Shown here: one piece after another, positions 19,030 to 28,381 of the stretch
How the letters are laid out: the number at the start of each line of letters is the position of its first letter
How positions within the stretch are numbered: position 1 is the stretch's first letter
DNA from: Bacillus sp. FJAT-27445
GTDB taxonomy: Bacteria; Bacillota; Bacilli; Bacillales; Cytobacillaceae
DNA length: 64,000 nucleotides
Assembly (NCBI RefSeq): GCF_001510665.1
Contig: NZ_LMTI01000004.1
Coordinates: forward strand, 434,001-498,000
Direction: 5' to 3'
Notes under the pieces: model-generated
What the model was told of the DNA's origin: nothing
The model's database searches: none
Seen by the model: only the letters and a program-made list of their open reading frames with translations
Made by a program: the position numbers and the translations under genes

Positions 19030-20057
19030 AAAAATTCTTAAATACACTTTATGTAACCCAACCGGACGTTTATTTATCATTGGATGGCGATAATATAGTC
19101 CTGCTTAAGGAGAAGGAGAAACTCGGTAGGCTTCCATTGCATAATCTCGAGGCCGTCGTTTCGTTCGGATATACAGGTGCAAGCCCGGCACTTATGGGAT
19201 ACTGTGCTGAACGGAATATTTCGCTTGTATTTTTCACAATTAATGGCCGGTTTTTGGCCAGGGTAATTGGGAAAAGCAGGGGAAATGTCGTCCTGAGGAA
19301 GAAACAGTATCAGATTTCCGAGAATGAGGAATTATCCGCTAACATTGCCCGTAATTTTATTGTTGGCAAAGTTTATAACAACAAGTGGATACTTGAAAGA
19401 ATGACCAGGGATTATCCAATGAGGATAAATGTTCCAATATTTAAGGAGATTTCTAAACATCTTTCTTCTCTCTTGTATGAAATAAGGGGATGCGAAGATT
19501 TGGAGAGGTTACGGGGGCTGGAAGGACAAGCGGCAATAAGTTATAACAAATTGTTTAACCAAATGATTCTCCAGCAGAAGGAAGATTTCTTTTTCCATAA
19601 TAGATCGAGGCGTCCCCCATTGGATAATGTAAATGCAATGCTTTCGTTTGCTTATACGTTGCTAGCAAATGATATGGCAGCTGTCTTGGAAGGGGTAGGG
19701 CTTGATGCATATGTAGGTTTCCTTCACCGGGACAGGCCGGGAAGAGTATCTCTCGCCTTGGATGTAATGGAGGAACTACGTGGAGTCTTTGCAGATCGAT
19801 TCGTTTTGTCCCTAATCAATAAGAAGGTAGTTAATAAGGACGATTTCCTAAAGAAAGAAAATGGAGCGGTCATCATGACAGATGAAGGCCGTAAGAAATT
19901 TCTTGCTGCCTGGCAGACCAAAAAACAGGATCAGATTACCCACCCGTATCTTGGTGAAAAAATTGCCTGGGGCCTAGTTCCCCACGCCCAGGCACTTCTA
20001 CTTGCACGGTATTTAAGGAATGATCTTGACGAGTATCCGCCGTTTCTTTGGAAATAG
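19026..20057 (+). CDS. cas1: Cas1 integrase (type I-C)
   Basis: A 343-residue Cas1. The active-site acidic and histidine residues lie in RLRGLEGQAA (about residue 180), AYVGFLHRDRPGR and SLALDVMEELR. With Cas2 it integrates new spacers at the leader end of the array. It starts at ATG 19026, overlapping the cas4 stop, and the full adaptation set cas4-cas1-cas2 next to a long array suggests the system is or recently was active in acquisition. Confidence 0.96.
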   Translation: MKKFLNTLYVTQPDVYLSLDGDNIVLLKEKEKLGRLPLHNLEAVVSFGYTGASPALMGYCAERNISLVFFTINGRFLARVIGKSRGNVVLRKKQYQISENEELSANIARNFIVGKVYNNKWILERMTRDYPMRINVPIFKEISKHLSSLLYEIRGCEDLERLRGLEGQAAISYNKLFNQMILQQKEDFFFHNRSRRPPLDNVNAMLSFAYTLLANDMAAVLEGVGLDAYVGFLHRDRPGRVSLALDVMEELRGVFADRFVLSLINKKVVNKDDFLKKENGAVIMTDEGRKKFLAAWQTKKQDQITHPYLGEKIAWGLVPHAQALLLARYLRNDLDEYPPFLWK

Positions 20058-20112
20058 TGAAGTTAAGGTTATCAAGACGTTGGCTATAGTCTGATTGAAA
20101 GTAGGTGTCAGC

Positions 20113-20403
20113 TTGCTGGTATTGATTACGTACGATGTCAGTACTTCCAGTGGGTCAGGGCAAAAAAGGCTAAGGAGAGTCGCTAAAGTGTGCCAAAACT
20201 ATGGGCAGCGTGTCCAAAACTCGGTATTTGAATGCATTATAGATGCAGCCCAGTTTACAACTTTAAAACTTGAGCTTGAAGACATCATTGATAAGGATAA
20301 AGATAGCCTTCGATTTTATCGGTTGGGGAATAATTATAAGAATAAGGTGGAGCATGTTGGAATTAAAGAAACAATTGATCTTGAAGGCCCTTTAATTTTG
20401 TAG
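20113..20403 (+). CDS. cas2: Cas2 (type I-C)
   Basis: A 96-residue Cas2 starting MLVLITYDVSTSSGSGQ, with the ferredoxin-like fold and the conserved N-terminal aspartate of YDV. It scaffolds Cas1 for spacer integration. The start is TTG 20113: AGGTG lies just upstream and the length then equals that of other type I-C Cas2 proteins, whereas an upstream TTG at 20095 would add six residues and has no ribosome site. The array leader begins right after the stop. Confidence 0.94.
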   Translation: MLVLITYDVSTSSGSGQKRLRRVAKVCQNYGQRVQNSVFECIIDAAQFTTLKLELEDIIDKDKDSLRFYRLGNNYKNKVEHVGIKETIDLEGPLIL

Positions 20404-20571
20404 TGCGAAGGTAAAGTACCCATGGTTTTCCTGGCAGGTTCGCACCAGTTTTTCTGAGGGTTTTCATGAAAAAGCAATTTGGTTTTAAAATAATCCTTTA
20501 CTTCAATAAAGGGGATAGTGGTTTTTTGGCTGAATTTATGGTTTTAAGATGAATTTTGCATGAAAATCGCT
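20404..20571 (+). promoter_or_regulatory. CRISPR leader
   Basis: A 168-base AT-rich segment between cas2 and the first repeat. It begins with an inverted repeat GTGCGAA / TTCGCAC (20403-20446 region) enclosing CCTGGCAGG, a pattern seen in type I-C leaders, and ends with TGAAAATCGCT at the first repeat. The degenerate repeat at the far end of the array confirms that this is the acquisition and transcription side. Confidence 0.75.
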
Positions 20572-22783
20572 GTCGCACCCTACATGGGTGCGTGGATTGA
20601 AATCTGACATCCTTCAGGGCTTGCTTGTATTCCGCGGTCGCACCCTACATGGGTGCGTGGATTGAAATTTAATTGGGGTAACAGTGTATGAAACCGATAC
20701 ATTGTCGCACCCTACATGGGTGCGTGGATTGAAATACCCATTCTCATGTTATCCGAGCAGGAAGCCGAGTCGCACCCTACATGGGTGCGTGGATTGAAAT
20801 TATTAGCACAAATAATGCTTGAATCCAGCGGGGGTCGCACCCTACATGGGTGCGTGGATTGAAATTTTTTGAGATTGAGTTTGTGGCGCGGGATTGGTTG
20901 TCGCACCCTACATGGGTGCGTGGATTGAAATGGAACTAGGATCGCTTTGTCGTATGTTTCGTGCATGTCGCACCCTACATGGGTGCGTGGATTGAAATTC
21001 CGGCGGTCATATCGTCCTGCTCCTCGTATTGGGTCGCACCCTACATGGGTGCGTGGATTGAAATCAGTTACGGAGCGTTGACGTCGAGACTCCCAATTGT
21101 CGCACCCTACATGGGTGCGTGGATTGAAATAGCACCAACAAGAGCAGTAAGCTTCTTTGCAAACGTCGCACCCTACATGGGTGCGTGGATTGAAATTAAA
21201 CCGTATGTCATGGGTGCTTCTCCATTGGTGTCGCACCCTACATGGGTGCGTGGATTGAAATTCCCATACTGCCCACGTCATGCCATATTAGCGACGTCGC
21301 ACCCTACATGGGTGCGTGGATTGAAATTGGATGTAAGCAAAAAAGAAACTAAATCATACGAGTCGCACCCTACATGGGTGCGTGGATTGAAATCTTCGAG
21401 CGATTGGAGCAGCGCATTGATTTTGTGTCGCACCCTACATGGGTGCGTGGATTGAAATCGGCCGATTTCTCTCCAGCAGTATCCTTCAGACCGTCGCACC
21501 CTACATGGGTGCGTGGATTGAAATAAAAGTTCCTCCACCGTTACTTTTGTGATAACGTACGTCGCACCCTACATGGGTGCGTGGATTGAAATAACATCAA
21601 CCCTAACCGCAACATCCAATGTGCCTGGTCGCACCCTACATGGGTGCGTGGATTGAAATATGGCGCAAATATCGCTCAATTTATAACCCAAGTCGCACCC
21701 TACATGGGTGCGTGGATTGAAATTGAAAGAGTAGGACCACGGCTGGCGGGAGCAAATCGTCGCACCCTACATGGGTGCGTGGATTGAAATATGTGTACCC
21801 ATTGCGGCACAAGCTATGCCCTGGTCGCACCCTACATGGGTGCGTGGATTGAAATTAAGGAGGAAATTATGACCGAGCTGCTTATAAAAGTCGCACCCTA
21901 CATGGGTGCGTGGATTGAAATGCGTCCCTCCAGGAAGGCAAGCGCCAATTCCAAGTCGCACCCTACATGGGTGCGTGGATTGAAATTTTGCGCTCTTTTT
22001 CCCCCGCAACCAACGGCAATGTCGCACCCTACATGGGTGCGTGGATTGAAATATCCGAACAGTGACTTAATCAAAATCTCCGTCTAGTCGCACCCTACAT
22101 GGGTGCGTGGATTGAAATATGACTACTTGGTTTGCAAGACTTCAGACGGTAGTCGCACCCTACATGGGTGCGTGGATTGAAATCCATATCCTTCCGATCA
22201 AGCCGCCAGCGATCAGGAGTCGCACCCTACATGGGTGCGTGGATTGAAATTTCTCTCGCCTGATGGGGCATACAGGAGACGAGCAGTCGCACCCTACATG
22301 GGTGCGTGGATTGAAATAGCGAAGGGGATTGGCAGCGTTACATGTTCTCTCGTCGCACCCTACATGGGTGCGTGGATTGAAATATCTGCGCCTTTATCGA
22401 TAAAGGGATGTGCGGACGTCGCACCCTACATGGGTGCGTGGATTGAAATACTCTATGGATGGGTCCATAAGGATACAGGTTATGTCGCACCCTACATGGG
22501 TGCGTGGATTGAAATACCATGCAGCTACCGCAGAACCGGGAAAAGTTGACGTCGCACCCTACATGGGTTCGTGGATTGAAATGCGTTTCCCATCGGCCAA
22601 CAATTGCAACGCGGCAGTCGCACCCTACATGGGTGCGTGGATTGAAATTTCGAGCACGACGATTCTGTTCTTTCGTGGTTCGGGTCGCACCCTACATGGG
22701 TGCGTGGATTGAAATAGGGGATGACAAGGAACAAACATATGGAAGGGAAAAGTCGCACCCTACATGGGTGCGTGGATTGAAAC
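20572..22783 (+). CRISPR. Type I-C CRISPR array, 34 repeats and 33 spacers
   Basis: I counted 34 copies of a 32-base repeat that begins GTCGCACCCTACATGG and ends GTGCGTGGATTGAAAT, with an internal hairpin CGCACCC / GGGTGCG. Starts are 20572, 20637, 20704, 20769, 20834 and so on at 64-68 base intervals to 22752, giving spacers of about 32-36 bases. All copies look identical except number 31 (22551), with G to T at repeat position 19, and the last (22752), which ends in C instead of T. Transcription runs from the cas2 side. No duplicated spacers were noticed by eye. The open reading frames across the array are artefacts of the repeat. Confidence 0.98.
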
Positions 22784-22990
22784 AATAAAATTAAACCCAG
22801 ACGACCTATGTAAGTGAACAAGAGAAACAATCAGTGTTAATTTTCAAACCCGCTTTACTTAGAAATAACGAAGGGTATTTTTTGTTTACATCCAATATTA
22901 ATCTCTATAGTCCTCACTGGGGCCCCCCGTAATACACGGAGCATTTAATGCATATACAAGTAGTAGTTTAATCGCGGGGGAGGGCCCGAT

Positions 22991-23755
22991 TTGAGGAAAA
23001 TCAGGAGAAGCTATCGCAAGCGGGGACCGCTGCCATTGAGACATGTACTATTAATTACATTAGTGGCATTTGTATTTGTTACGTACCAAAGTTTAAACAT
23101 AATTAATAAACAAATTGAACCAAGGTTAATTAAAATTGCCGAAACAAAGGCCAGAGAGTTTGCATCACAGGCAGTAAACAAAGCCATATCTCAATATGTA
23201 GTGGAAAATATTGATGTAGGCGAACTCATTATCGTACACCGTAATTCCGATGAGGTAGGTTACAGCTTTAACCCAAGACTATATAGCCGGGTAATATCTG
23301 ATATAACCACAAGGATTCAGCGGTACCTCAACCTCCTTGAATCCGGTAATATCGAAGATCTCGAAGCCTTTAAGGAATTCAATGTCAAAGATTCGAAAAA
23401 CAAACAAGGCTTAATATATGAAATTCCAATTGGAATGGCTACCGACAATACATTGTTTTCAAACTTGGGCCCTAAAGTTCCCGTCCGGTTTGAAATAATC
23501 GGCGATGTTACCGCTAATATTGAAACAAAAATAAGAGAAACTGGGATAAACAACACATATCTTGAGATTTACGTTAAAACTCATGTCCAGATGGGAGTTA
23601 TTATCCCTTTAATAGACAACGAAATTAACGTTACAAACTCCATTATGATAGGCGACCTATTTTTACCCGGCAAAGTGCCGCAATATTACAACGGTGGTGG
23701 TGGAAGCGGCGGAAATGAGGTTAATCCGATTGTCATTCCAGATGGAGATGGCTAA
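22991..23755 (+). CDS. yunB: Sporulation protein YunB
   Basis: A 254-residue protein with one N-terminal membrane segment (about residues 18-38, LLITLVAFVFVTYQSLN) and an extracytoplasmic domain, matching YunB over its length. YunB is made under SigE in the mother cell and contributes to spore formation in B. subtilis. The C-terminus is a glycine-rich tail (GGGGSGGN). The start is TTG 22991, preceded by GGGGGAGGG. A SigE-like CATATACAA lies at 22950-22958. It begins 207 bases after the CRISPR array and ends in a terminator, so it is a core gene bordering the CRISPR insertion. Confidence 0.88.
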   Translation: MRKIRRSYRKRGPLPLRHVLLITLVAFVFVTYQSLNIINKQIEPRLIKIAETKAREFASQAVNKAISQYVVENIDVGELIIVHRNSDEVGYSFNPRLYSRVISDITTRIQRYLNLLESGNIEDLEAFKEFNVKDSKNKQGLIYEIPIGMATDNTLFSNLGPKVPVRFEIIGDVTANIETKIRETGINNTYLEIYVKTHVQMGVIIPLIDNEINVTNSIMIGDLFLPGKVPQYYNGGGGSGGNEVNPIVIPDGDG

Positions 23756-23758
23756 AGC

Positions 23759-23787
23759 CTGCGGAATCTTAATCCCGCAGTTTTTTT
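23759..23787 (+). terminator. Intrinsic terminator after yunB
   Basis: Stem CTGCGG / CCGCAG with a ten-base loop, followed by seven T. Confidence 0.8.
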
Positions 23788-23832
23788 ACATATGGCCAAG
23801 CAACTAGGGCACCCTATGGATGGAGGTGCGGT

Positions 23833-24330
23833 ATGAAAAAAATATTGATAATTATTGGCTTATTTTTAATTATGATTTTGCCGCCGGAAGAAACATCTGC
23901 AAAACAAAGTCCAGACTGCCGGACACTTGAACAGATTTTTAAAACAAAAGTCAAGGAAGCGGATGGTGTTTGCAAGGTTGAGATTGAACGAAAAAATCTG
24001 GAGGTCACACATATGGGGAAAAAAGTATCTCCGGAATCGATCGATCTCGCCTATGATTTTGCTTTTGAAAAAGCGGATGGACAGACAGAACTAATAGGTG
24101 AGATGGCCTTGCTTGAGGAAGAGGTCAATCCTGTAATTGACGTCCTGCGCAGAGGTGGACTGGAGGTAACCGCCATCCACAATCATATGATGTACGAGCG
24201 CCCGAGGATTATGTATCTCCATTTCCAGGGGAAAGGCGACATGATTAAGCAAGCGAATACCTTAATCAACGCAATCGCCGCGACAAAGGAATTAAAACAA
24301 CTTCAGCAATCCACAGGGCCTCATCACTAA
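23833..24330 (+). CDS. Exported DUF1259 (LppY/LpqO-like) protein
   Basis: A 165-residue protein with a signal peptide (MKKILIIIGLFLIMILPPEE, cleaved near TSA-KQ) and a single DUF1259 domain, recognised by the closing blocks GEMALLEEEVNPVIDVLRRGGLEVTAIHNHM and PRIMYLHFQGKGD. Actinobacterial relatives LppY/LpqO are lipoproteins with two such domains; this one has no lipobox and only one. The histidine-rich segment IHNHM suggests metal binding, which is inference. RBS GGAGGTG precedes ATG 23833. Function is unknown. Confidence 0.82.
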   Translation: MKKILIIIGLFLIMILPPEETSAKQSPDCRTLEQIFKTKVKEADGVCKVEIERKNLEVTHMGKKVSPESIDLAYDFAFEKADGQTELIGEMALLEEEVNPVIDVLRRGGLEVTAIHNHMMYERPRIMYLHFQGKGDMIKQANTLINAIAATKELKQLQQSTGPHH

Positions 24331-24345
24331 GAGGCCCTTTATATT
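24313..24345 (+). terminator. Intrinsic terminator overlapping the DUF1259 stop
   Basis: Stem AGGGCCTC / GAGGCCCT with an eight-base loop, then TTTATATT. Confidence 0.75.
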
Positions 24346-24461
24346 GACAGCTGAAAAAATTCGTGATAAATTTATCTCGAATTAAAGATATTTTTATTAA
24401 GAGTAAATTCCGCAATAAGTGGAAAAGAATAAATTATGCACCTTAATAGGAGGTTTTTATA

Positions 24462-25439
24462 ATGAATCAATTAAAAGGTATACACCATGTAACGGCAATT
24501 ACAAGCAGCGCCGAAAAGAACTATGAGTTTTTCACCTATGTGTTGGGCATGCGGCTTGTCAAAAAAACAGTTAACCAGGATGACATCCAAACGTATCATT
24601 TGTTTTTCGCAGACGATGTTGGCAGCCCGGGAACGGATATGACCTTTTTTGACTTTCCTGGTATCCCCAAGGGCAGCCATGGCACTAATGAAATTTATAA
24701 GACATCCTTCCGAGTGCCAAGTGATGCAGCTCTTGATTACTGGGTAGAGCGTTTTGACAGGATGGAGGTCAGCCATAACGGAATCAAGGAGCAATTTGGC
24801 AGAAAGACGTTGCCGTTTGTGGATTTTGATGACCAGCATTACCAGCTTATTTCGGACGAAAATGTACAAGGTGTTTCGCCGGGTACCCCATGGCAAAAAG
24901 GGCCTATCCCGCTTGAATATGCCATCACCGGTCTTGGGCCAATATATGTACGTACGGCGCATTTCGATTATTTTAAACAAGTAGTTGAAAAGGTAATGGA
25001 ATTCAACGAAGTTGCCCAGGACGGATCCCTCCACTTGTTCGAAGGCGGTGAAGGCGGAAACGGCGCAGGGATTGTAGTTGAAGCAAATACAGTACTACCG
25101 CAGGCGCTGCAGGGGTTTGGCACGGTCCATCATGCCGCATTCAGGGTGGAGGATGGGTCGGTGCTTGAGCACTGGATGAAACGGATGGAAAGCTTCGGCT
25201 TCCAGACATCAGGGCTAATCGACCGTTTTTTCTTCAAATCACTCTATGTAAGGGTCGCTCCGCAAATTCTTTTTGAATTTGCGACAGACGGACCTGGCTT
25301 TATGGGAGATGAGCCATATGAAACACTGGGGGAAAAATTGTCTCTGCCGCCATTTCTTGAGCCGAAACGGGAACAAATTGAAGCGATGGTTCGTCCAATA
25401 GATACAGTAAGAAGTACAATTGAGTTTTCAAAGGAATAA
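24462..25439 (+). CDS. Ring-cleaving dioxygenase (VOC/glyoxalase fold)
   Basis: A 325-residue protein with two vicinal-oxygen-chelate modules. Metal-ligand candidates are the histidine of IHHVTAIT at residues 6-13, TVHHAAFRV in the second half and the glutamate in LFEFATDGPGF. The family (B. subtilis MhqA/MhqE/MhqO) opens hydroquinone- or catechol-type rings and is linked to quinone and diamide resistance. The ATG at 24462 follows TAGGAGG. The gene stands alone between two terminators. Confidence 0.88.
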   Translation: MNQLKGIHHVTAITSSAEKNYEFFTYVLGMRLVKKTVNQDDIQTYHLFFADDVGSPGTDMTFFDFPGIPKGSHGTNEIYKTSFRVPSDAALDYWVERFDRMEVSHNGIKEQFGRKTLPFVDFDDQHYQLISDENVQGVSPGTPWQKGPIPLEYAITGLGPIYVRTAHFDYFKQVVEKVMEFNEVAQDGSLHLFEGGEGGNGAGIVVEANTVLPQALQGFGTVHHAAFRVEDGSVLEHWMKRMESFGFQTSGLIDRFFFKSLYVRVAPQILFEFATDGPGFMGDEPYETLGEKLSLPPFLEPKREQIEAMVRPIDTVRSTIEFSKE

Positions 25440-25450
25440 AACCGAACGCA

Positions 25451-25482
25451 AAACAGGAACCAAAACCAGGTTCCTGTTTTTT
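25451..25482 (+). terminator. Intrinsic terminator
   Basis: Stem AAACAGGAACC / GGTTCCTGTTT with a seven-base loop and T run. Confidence 0.85.
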
Positions 25483-25577
25483 GTCCTAGAAAATCTTCTT
25501 TGTATTATTTTTATAGACTAGTAGCGATGTGTTTTTATGGAAAAACATAAAAGCAAACTGGATTTGGGGGAATGGGG

Positions 25578-26133
25578 ATGGCTAAAGTTGGGTTTATTGT
25601 TTTTGAAGATTTTGCGATGTGGCAGGTTGCCCTCCTGCAAAAGTTTTTAAAAGACAAAGGGGTATGAGATTGAGACTCTATCAATAGGGGGAGGGCAAGT
25701 CAGGACGGATGGCGGTGTCTTTGTGGCATCCATGGAATTGGTAGGCCGTGAAGCGAACGAGTATAGGATGCTCCTTCTACCTGGGGCAGGGGGAGCAATC
25801 CCCGAATCACTTCTAGAAAATAAGGAACTCCAACTTTTTCTGCAAAGCTATAAGGGATTAATTGCGGCCAGCTGTGCCTCCACAGCCATTGTCGCTTCCG
25901 CGGGAGTGCTTGAGGGTAAATACACAACCATGCCTCACCTAAAGGACCACTTTTCAAAGTATTTTCCTGAGGAAGGGTACCGTGATTGTGATGTGGTTGC
26001 CGGTGAAAGAATCATATCTGCCCGAGGGTACGCCCACTATGAATTCATGATGACAATACTGGAGCGGCTTGGGCTATTGGAGGCGGATTCAAGACTCGGG
26101 CGGATGGCGCTGAAACTATCAAAAAACCAGTGA
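25578..26133 (+). pseudogene. DJ-1/PfpI family protein, frameshifted
   Basis: The reading frame from ATG 25578 (MAKVGFIVFEDFAMWQVA) stops at TGA 25665 after 29 codons. The frame continuing as YEIETLSIGGGQVRTDGG then runs to 26133. One extra G in the GGGG run at 25659-25662 explains it: removing one G gives a continuous protein of about 184 residues. The second part has the DJ-1 nucleophile elbow (ASCASTAIVASAGVL) and PGAGGAIPES. DJ-1/PfpI proteins act as chaperone, protease or glyoxalase-like enzymes. The break may be a real mutation or a sequencing error in a homopolymer. Confidence 0.82.
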
Positions 26134-26144
26134 AAGAACGAGCA

Positions 26145-26211
26145 TGAAACGGATGCCGGAACTAGCGACAAAACGGTAGGGCCGCTCGATGAGCCGATTG
26201 GCATCCTTTCA
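26145..26211. repeat. Long-loop inverted repeat of unknown role
   Basis: TGAAAC-GGATGCC at 26145-26157 pairs with GGCATCCTTTCA at 26200-26211 (12 pairs, one bulged C) around a 42-base GC-rich loop. No T run follows. It lies between the DJ-1 pseudogene and the carboxypeptidase gene and could be a folded RNA leader or remnant repeat. Confidence 0.4.
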
Positions 26212-26257
26212 GTGAATTTTACCTGGAAGTACTTTTATTAGGGAAAGGAGGAAACTC

Positions 26258-27166
26258 TTGAAAAAATTGCGCAGGCTGGCTATGGTATCTGCTATCATAT
26301 TTGCCCTGCTGGCGGGAGCGGGCTATTCGGCGTTTTACATAAAGGGCCCGGATGTTCATGCAAGGGCGGCAATTTTAATCGATTCGGAAACAAAGGAAGT
26401 CCATTTCGCGAAAAATGAGGACACGCCATTTCCGGCTGCAAGCATGACCAAGCTAATGACGGCTTATCTCATCTTGGAAAAGATCCAGGCGGGGGAATTT
26501 GGCTGGAACGATGGAGTTAAAATCAGCGGGAATGCTGTTGGGAGTGAGGGGGTAGCAATCCCAGTAAAATTGGGTGATACCCTAACGGTTAGGGATTTAT
26601 TCATGGCCATGGAAATCGCATCGGCAAACAATGCGGCTGTCGCTCTGGCAGAAAAAGCAGCGGGAACAGAAGTGGAATTCACGGAATGGATGAACCGAAA
26701 AGCTAGGGATATAGGGCTCTCGGAGCATACACGCTTTGTAAATGCGACGGGGCTAGCGAACCGTAACGGACATGAATCGGTGATGACAGCTGCAGACGTT
26801 GCCCAGATGGCGGCAAGGCTGATAGAGGATTACCCTGAAATTCTGGCCATTTCAAGCAAGATAGAATATCAGCTTCATTACGATCAATCCATTGTCCGCT
26901 CGACAAACGCCATGCTAATTAATCCGGATTTTGCCTTTAAAGGTGTCGACGGCTTAAAGACTGGTTTTACGGATGGTGCCGGTTATTGCTTCGCCGGAAC
27001 AGCGAAAGTGGGCGGGACAAGGCTGATAAGTGTCGTGATGGGGGCGGATGGTAAAGAAGCCCGGTTTTCCGAAACAAAAAGGCTTTTCGCTTATGGTTTT
27101 AAAAAGCCGTATTTCCCGCCGATAAAACAAGTGGTTGCAAATGAAATAAGCCGTTTTGGACTTTAA
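26258..27166 (+). CDS. D-alanyl-D-alanine carboxypeptidase (S11 family, short form)
   Basis: A 302-residue penicillin-binding protein. An N-terminal hydrophobic segment (MVSAIIFALLAGAGYSAFYI region) serves as signal or anchor. The three active-site motifs are S62-M-T-K65, S122-A-N124 and K234-T-G236. It removes the terminal D-alanine from peptidoglycan pentapeptides outside the membrane. The chain ends shortly after the transpeptidase domain and lacks the C-terminal beta-domain and amphipathic anchor of PBP5/DacA. The start is TTG 26258 with AAAGGAGG upstream. Confidence 0.88.
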   Translation: MKKLRRLAMVSAIIFALLAGAGYSAFYIKGPDVHARAAILIDSETKEVHFAKNEDTPFPAASMTKLMTAYLILEKIQAGEFGWNDGVKISGNAVGSEGVAIPVKLGDTLTVRDLFMAMEIASANNAAVALAEKAAGTEVEFTEWMNRKARDIGLSEHTRFVNATGLANRNGHESVMTAADVAQMAARLIEDYPEILAISSKIEYQLHYDQSIVRSTNAMLINPDFAFKGVDGLKTGFTDGAGYCFAGTAKVGGTRLISVVMGADGKEARFSETKRLFAYGFKKPYFPPIKQVVANEISRFGL

Positions 27167-27273
27167 TCTTCCAGCATTACGAAAACGCAGTTATTTCCAC
27201 TATAAAGACGGTGGGAAAAGTTATTGTGGAAAAATTTTAATCGAATTAACATTGAGAATTTTGAAAAGAGGCA

Positions 27274-27282
27274 TGATATAAT
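27274..27282 (+). promoter_or_regulatory. Extended -10 promoter of proline dehydrogenase
   Basis: TGATATAAT (perfect TATAAT with TG extension) lies 28 bases before the start; TTGAGA at 27252-27257 is a possible -35 with a 19-base spacer. Confidence 0.6.
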
Positions 27283-27310
27283 AGAGAAAAAACAGCAAGG
27301 AGCAAAAGTG

Positions 27311-28297
27311 ATGCTTAGAGACTTATTTATTGGACTTTCTAAAAACCAACTTCTAAACACTGCGGCCAAAAATTACGGATTGAAGCTTGGGGCACAAAAC
27401 GTTGTAGCGGGGACGACTATTGAGGAAACGATCGAAAGCATTAAAGAGCTTAATAGATTTGGAATTTCTGCAACCGTTGACAACCTTGGCGAATTCGTCT
27501 TCAAAGAGGAAGAGGCGACTGAAGCCAAAGAGCAGATTTTAAAGGTCATTCAGGCAATCCATGACCATCAAGTTGATGCGCATATCTCCCTCAAGCCTAC
27601 CCAGGTTGGCCTCGATATCGACTTTGATTTCTGTGTGCAAAATGTAAGGGAAATCGTCGCGAAAGCAAACGAGTTTGGTATCTTTGTCAACATTGACATG
27701 GAAGATTCGGGCCATCTTGATGCGACTCTTGAACTTGTAGACATTCTTTCTTCTGACTATGAAAATGTTGGCACCGTCATCCAATCGTATCTGCACAATG
27801 CTCAGGAACAGGTTGAGAAGTATAAAAACATGCGGATCCGCCTCGTAAAAGGCGCCTATAAGGAGCCTGCGGATATCGCCTACCAGGACAAAAATGAGAT
27901 TGACGCCAACTATGTCCGGATCATTGAGTGGCATTTGCTGAATGGGAAATTCACTTCCATCGGGACACACGACCACAACATCATCAACCATGTAAAGCGG
28001 TTCGTTAAGGAACACAATATTCCGAACGATAAGTTCGAAATCCAAATGCTTTACGGATTCCGCCGGGAGCTTCAGCTTCAGCTTGCGAAGGAAGGCTATA
28101 ACTTCTGCACATACGTGCCTTTCGGAAAAGACTGGTACGGCTACTTTATGCGCCGCCTTGCTGAAAGGCCGCAGAACCTGAACCTTGTTTTCAAGCAAGT
28201 ATTCAACAAAAAGACGAACACCGTGCTTGGCGTTGCGGCAGGAGCGTTTTTGATGGGCAGGCTGACAAAAGGGAAAGACAAGAAAAACAACCGATAA
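27311..28297 (+). CDS. Proline dehydrogenase
   Basis: A 328-residue FAD enzyme of the monofunctional PRODH family, oxidising proline to pyrroline-5-carboxylate at the membrane face. Barrel motifs are visible: the strand SATVDNLGEFV, HISLKPTQVGLDID, FVNIDMEDSGHLDATLEL, RIRLVKGAYKEP, IGTHDHN, FEIQMLYGFRRE and the flavin/substrate block YVPFGKDWYGYFMRRLAERP. ATG 27311 was chosen because AAGGAG lies nine bases upstream and the family starts MLRDLFIGLSKN; an earlier TTG at 27224 precedes the promoter. No pyrroline-carboxylate dehydrogenase gene is adjacent. Confidence 0.93.
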   Translation: MLRDLFIGLSKNQLLNTAAKNYGLKLGAQNVVAGTTIEETIESIKELNRFGISATVDNLGEFVFKEEEATEAKEQILKVIQAIHDHQVDAHISLKPTQVGLDIDFDFCVQNVREIVAKANEFGIFVNIDMEDSGHLDATLELVDILSSDYENVGTVIQSYLHNAQEQVEKYKNMRIRLVKGAYKEPADIAYQDKNEIDANYVRIIEWHLLNGKFTSIGTHDHNIINHVKRFVKEHNIPNDKFEIQMLYGFRRELQLQLAKEGYNFCTYVPFGKDWYGYFMRRLAERPQNLNLVFKQVFNKKTNTVLGVAAGAFLMGRLTKGKDKKNNR

Positions 28298-28381
28298 TAA
28301 GTATTTTGGATAAATGAGTAAAGTAGGAGCCGGGGCCCTTGGTGGTTACCCGGCTTTTCGCCGTTGTTTGGTAAGCCAAGT

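Noticed and set aside
20095-20112. Upstream TTG start for cas2
   Set aside because: The TTG at 20113 has a fitting AGGTG and gives the 96-residue length of the family; the upstream TTG has no ribosome site.
12302-22783. A novel defence system around the CRISPR locus
   Set aside because: All genes from 12302 to 20403 fit standard type I-C Cas proteins; the flanks (phosphodiesterase, yunB) are ordinary genes.
20961-22788. Open reading frames across the CRISPR array with repeated VAPYMGAWIEI or HPTWVRGLK peptides, and the minus-strand FNPRTHVGCD frames
   Set aside because: They are translations of the CRISPR repeat, which contains no stop codons in several frames; they are not genes.
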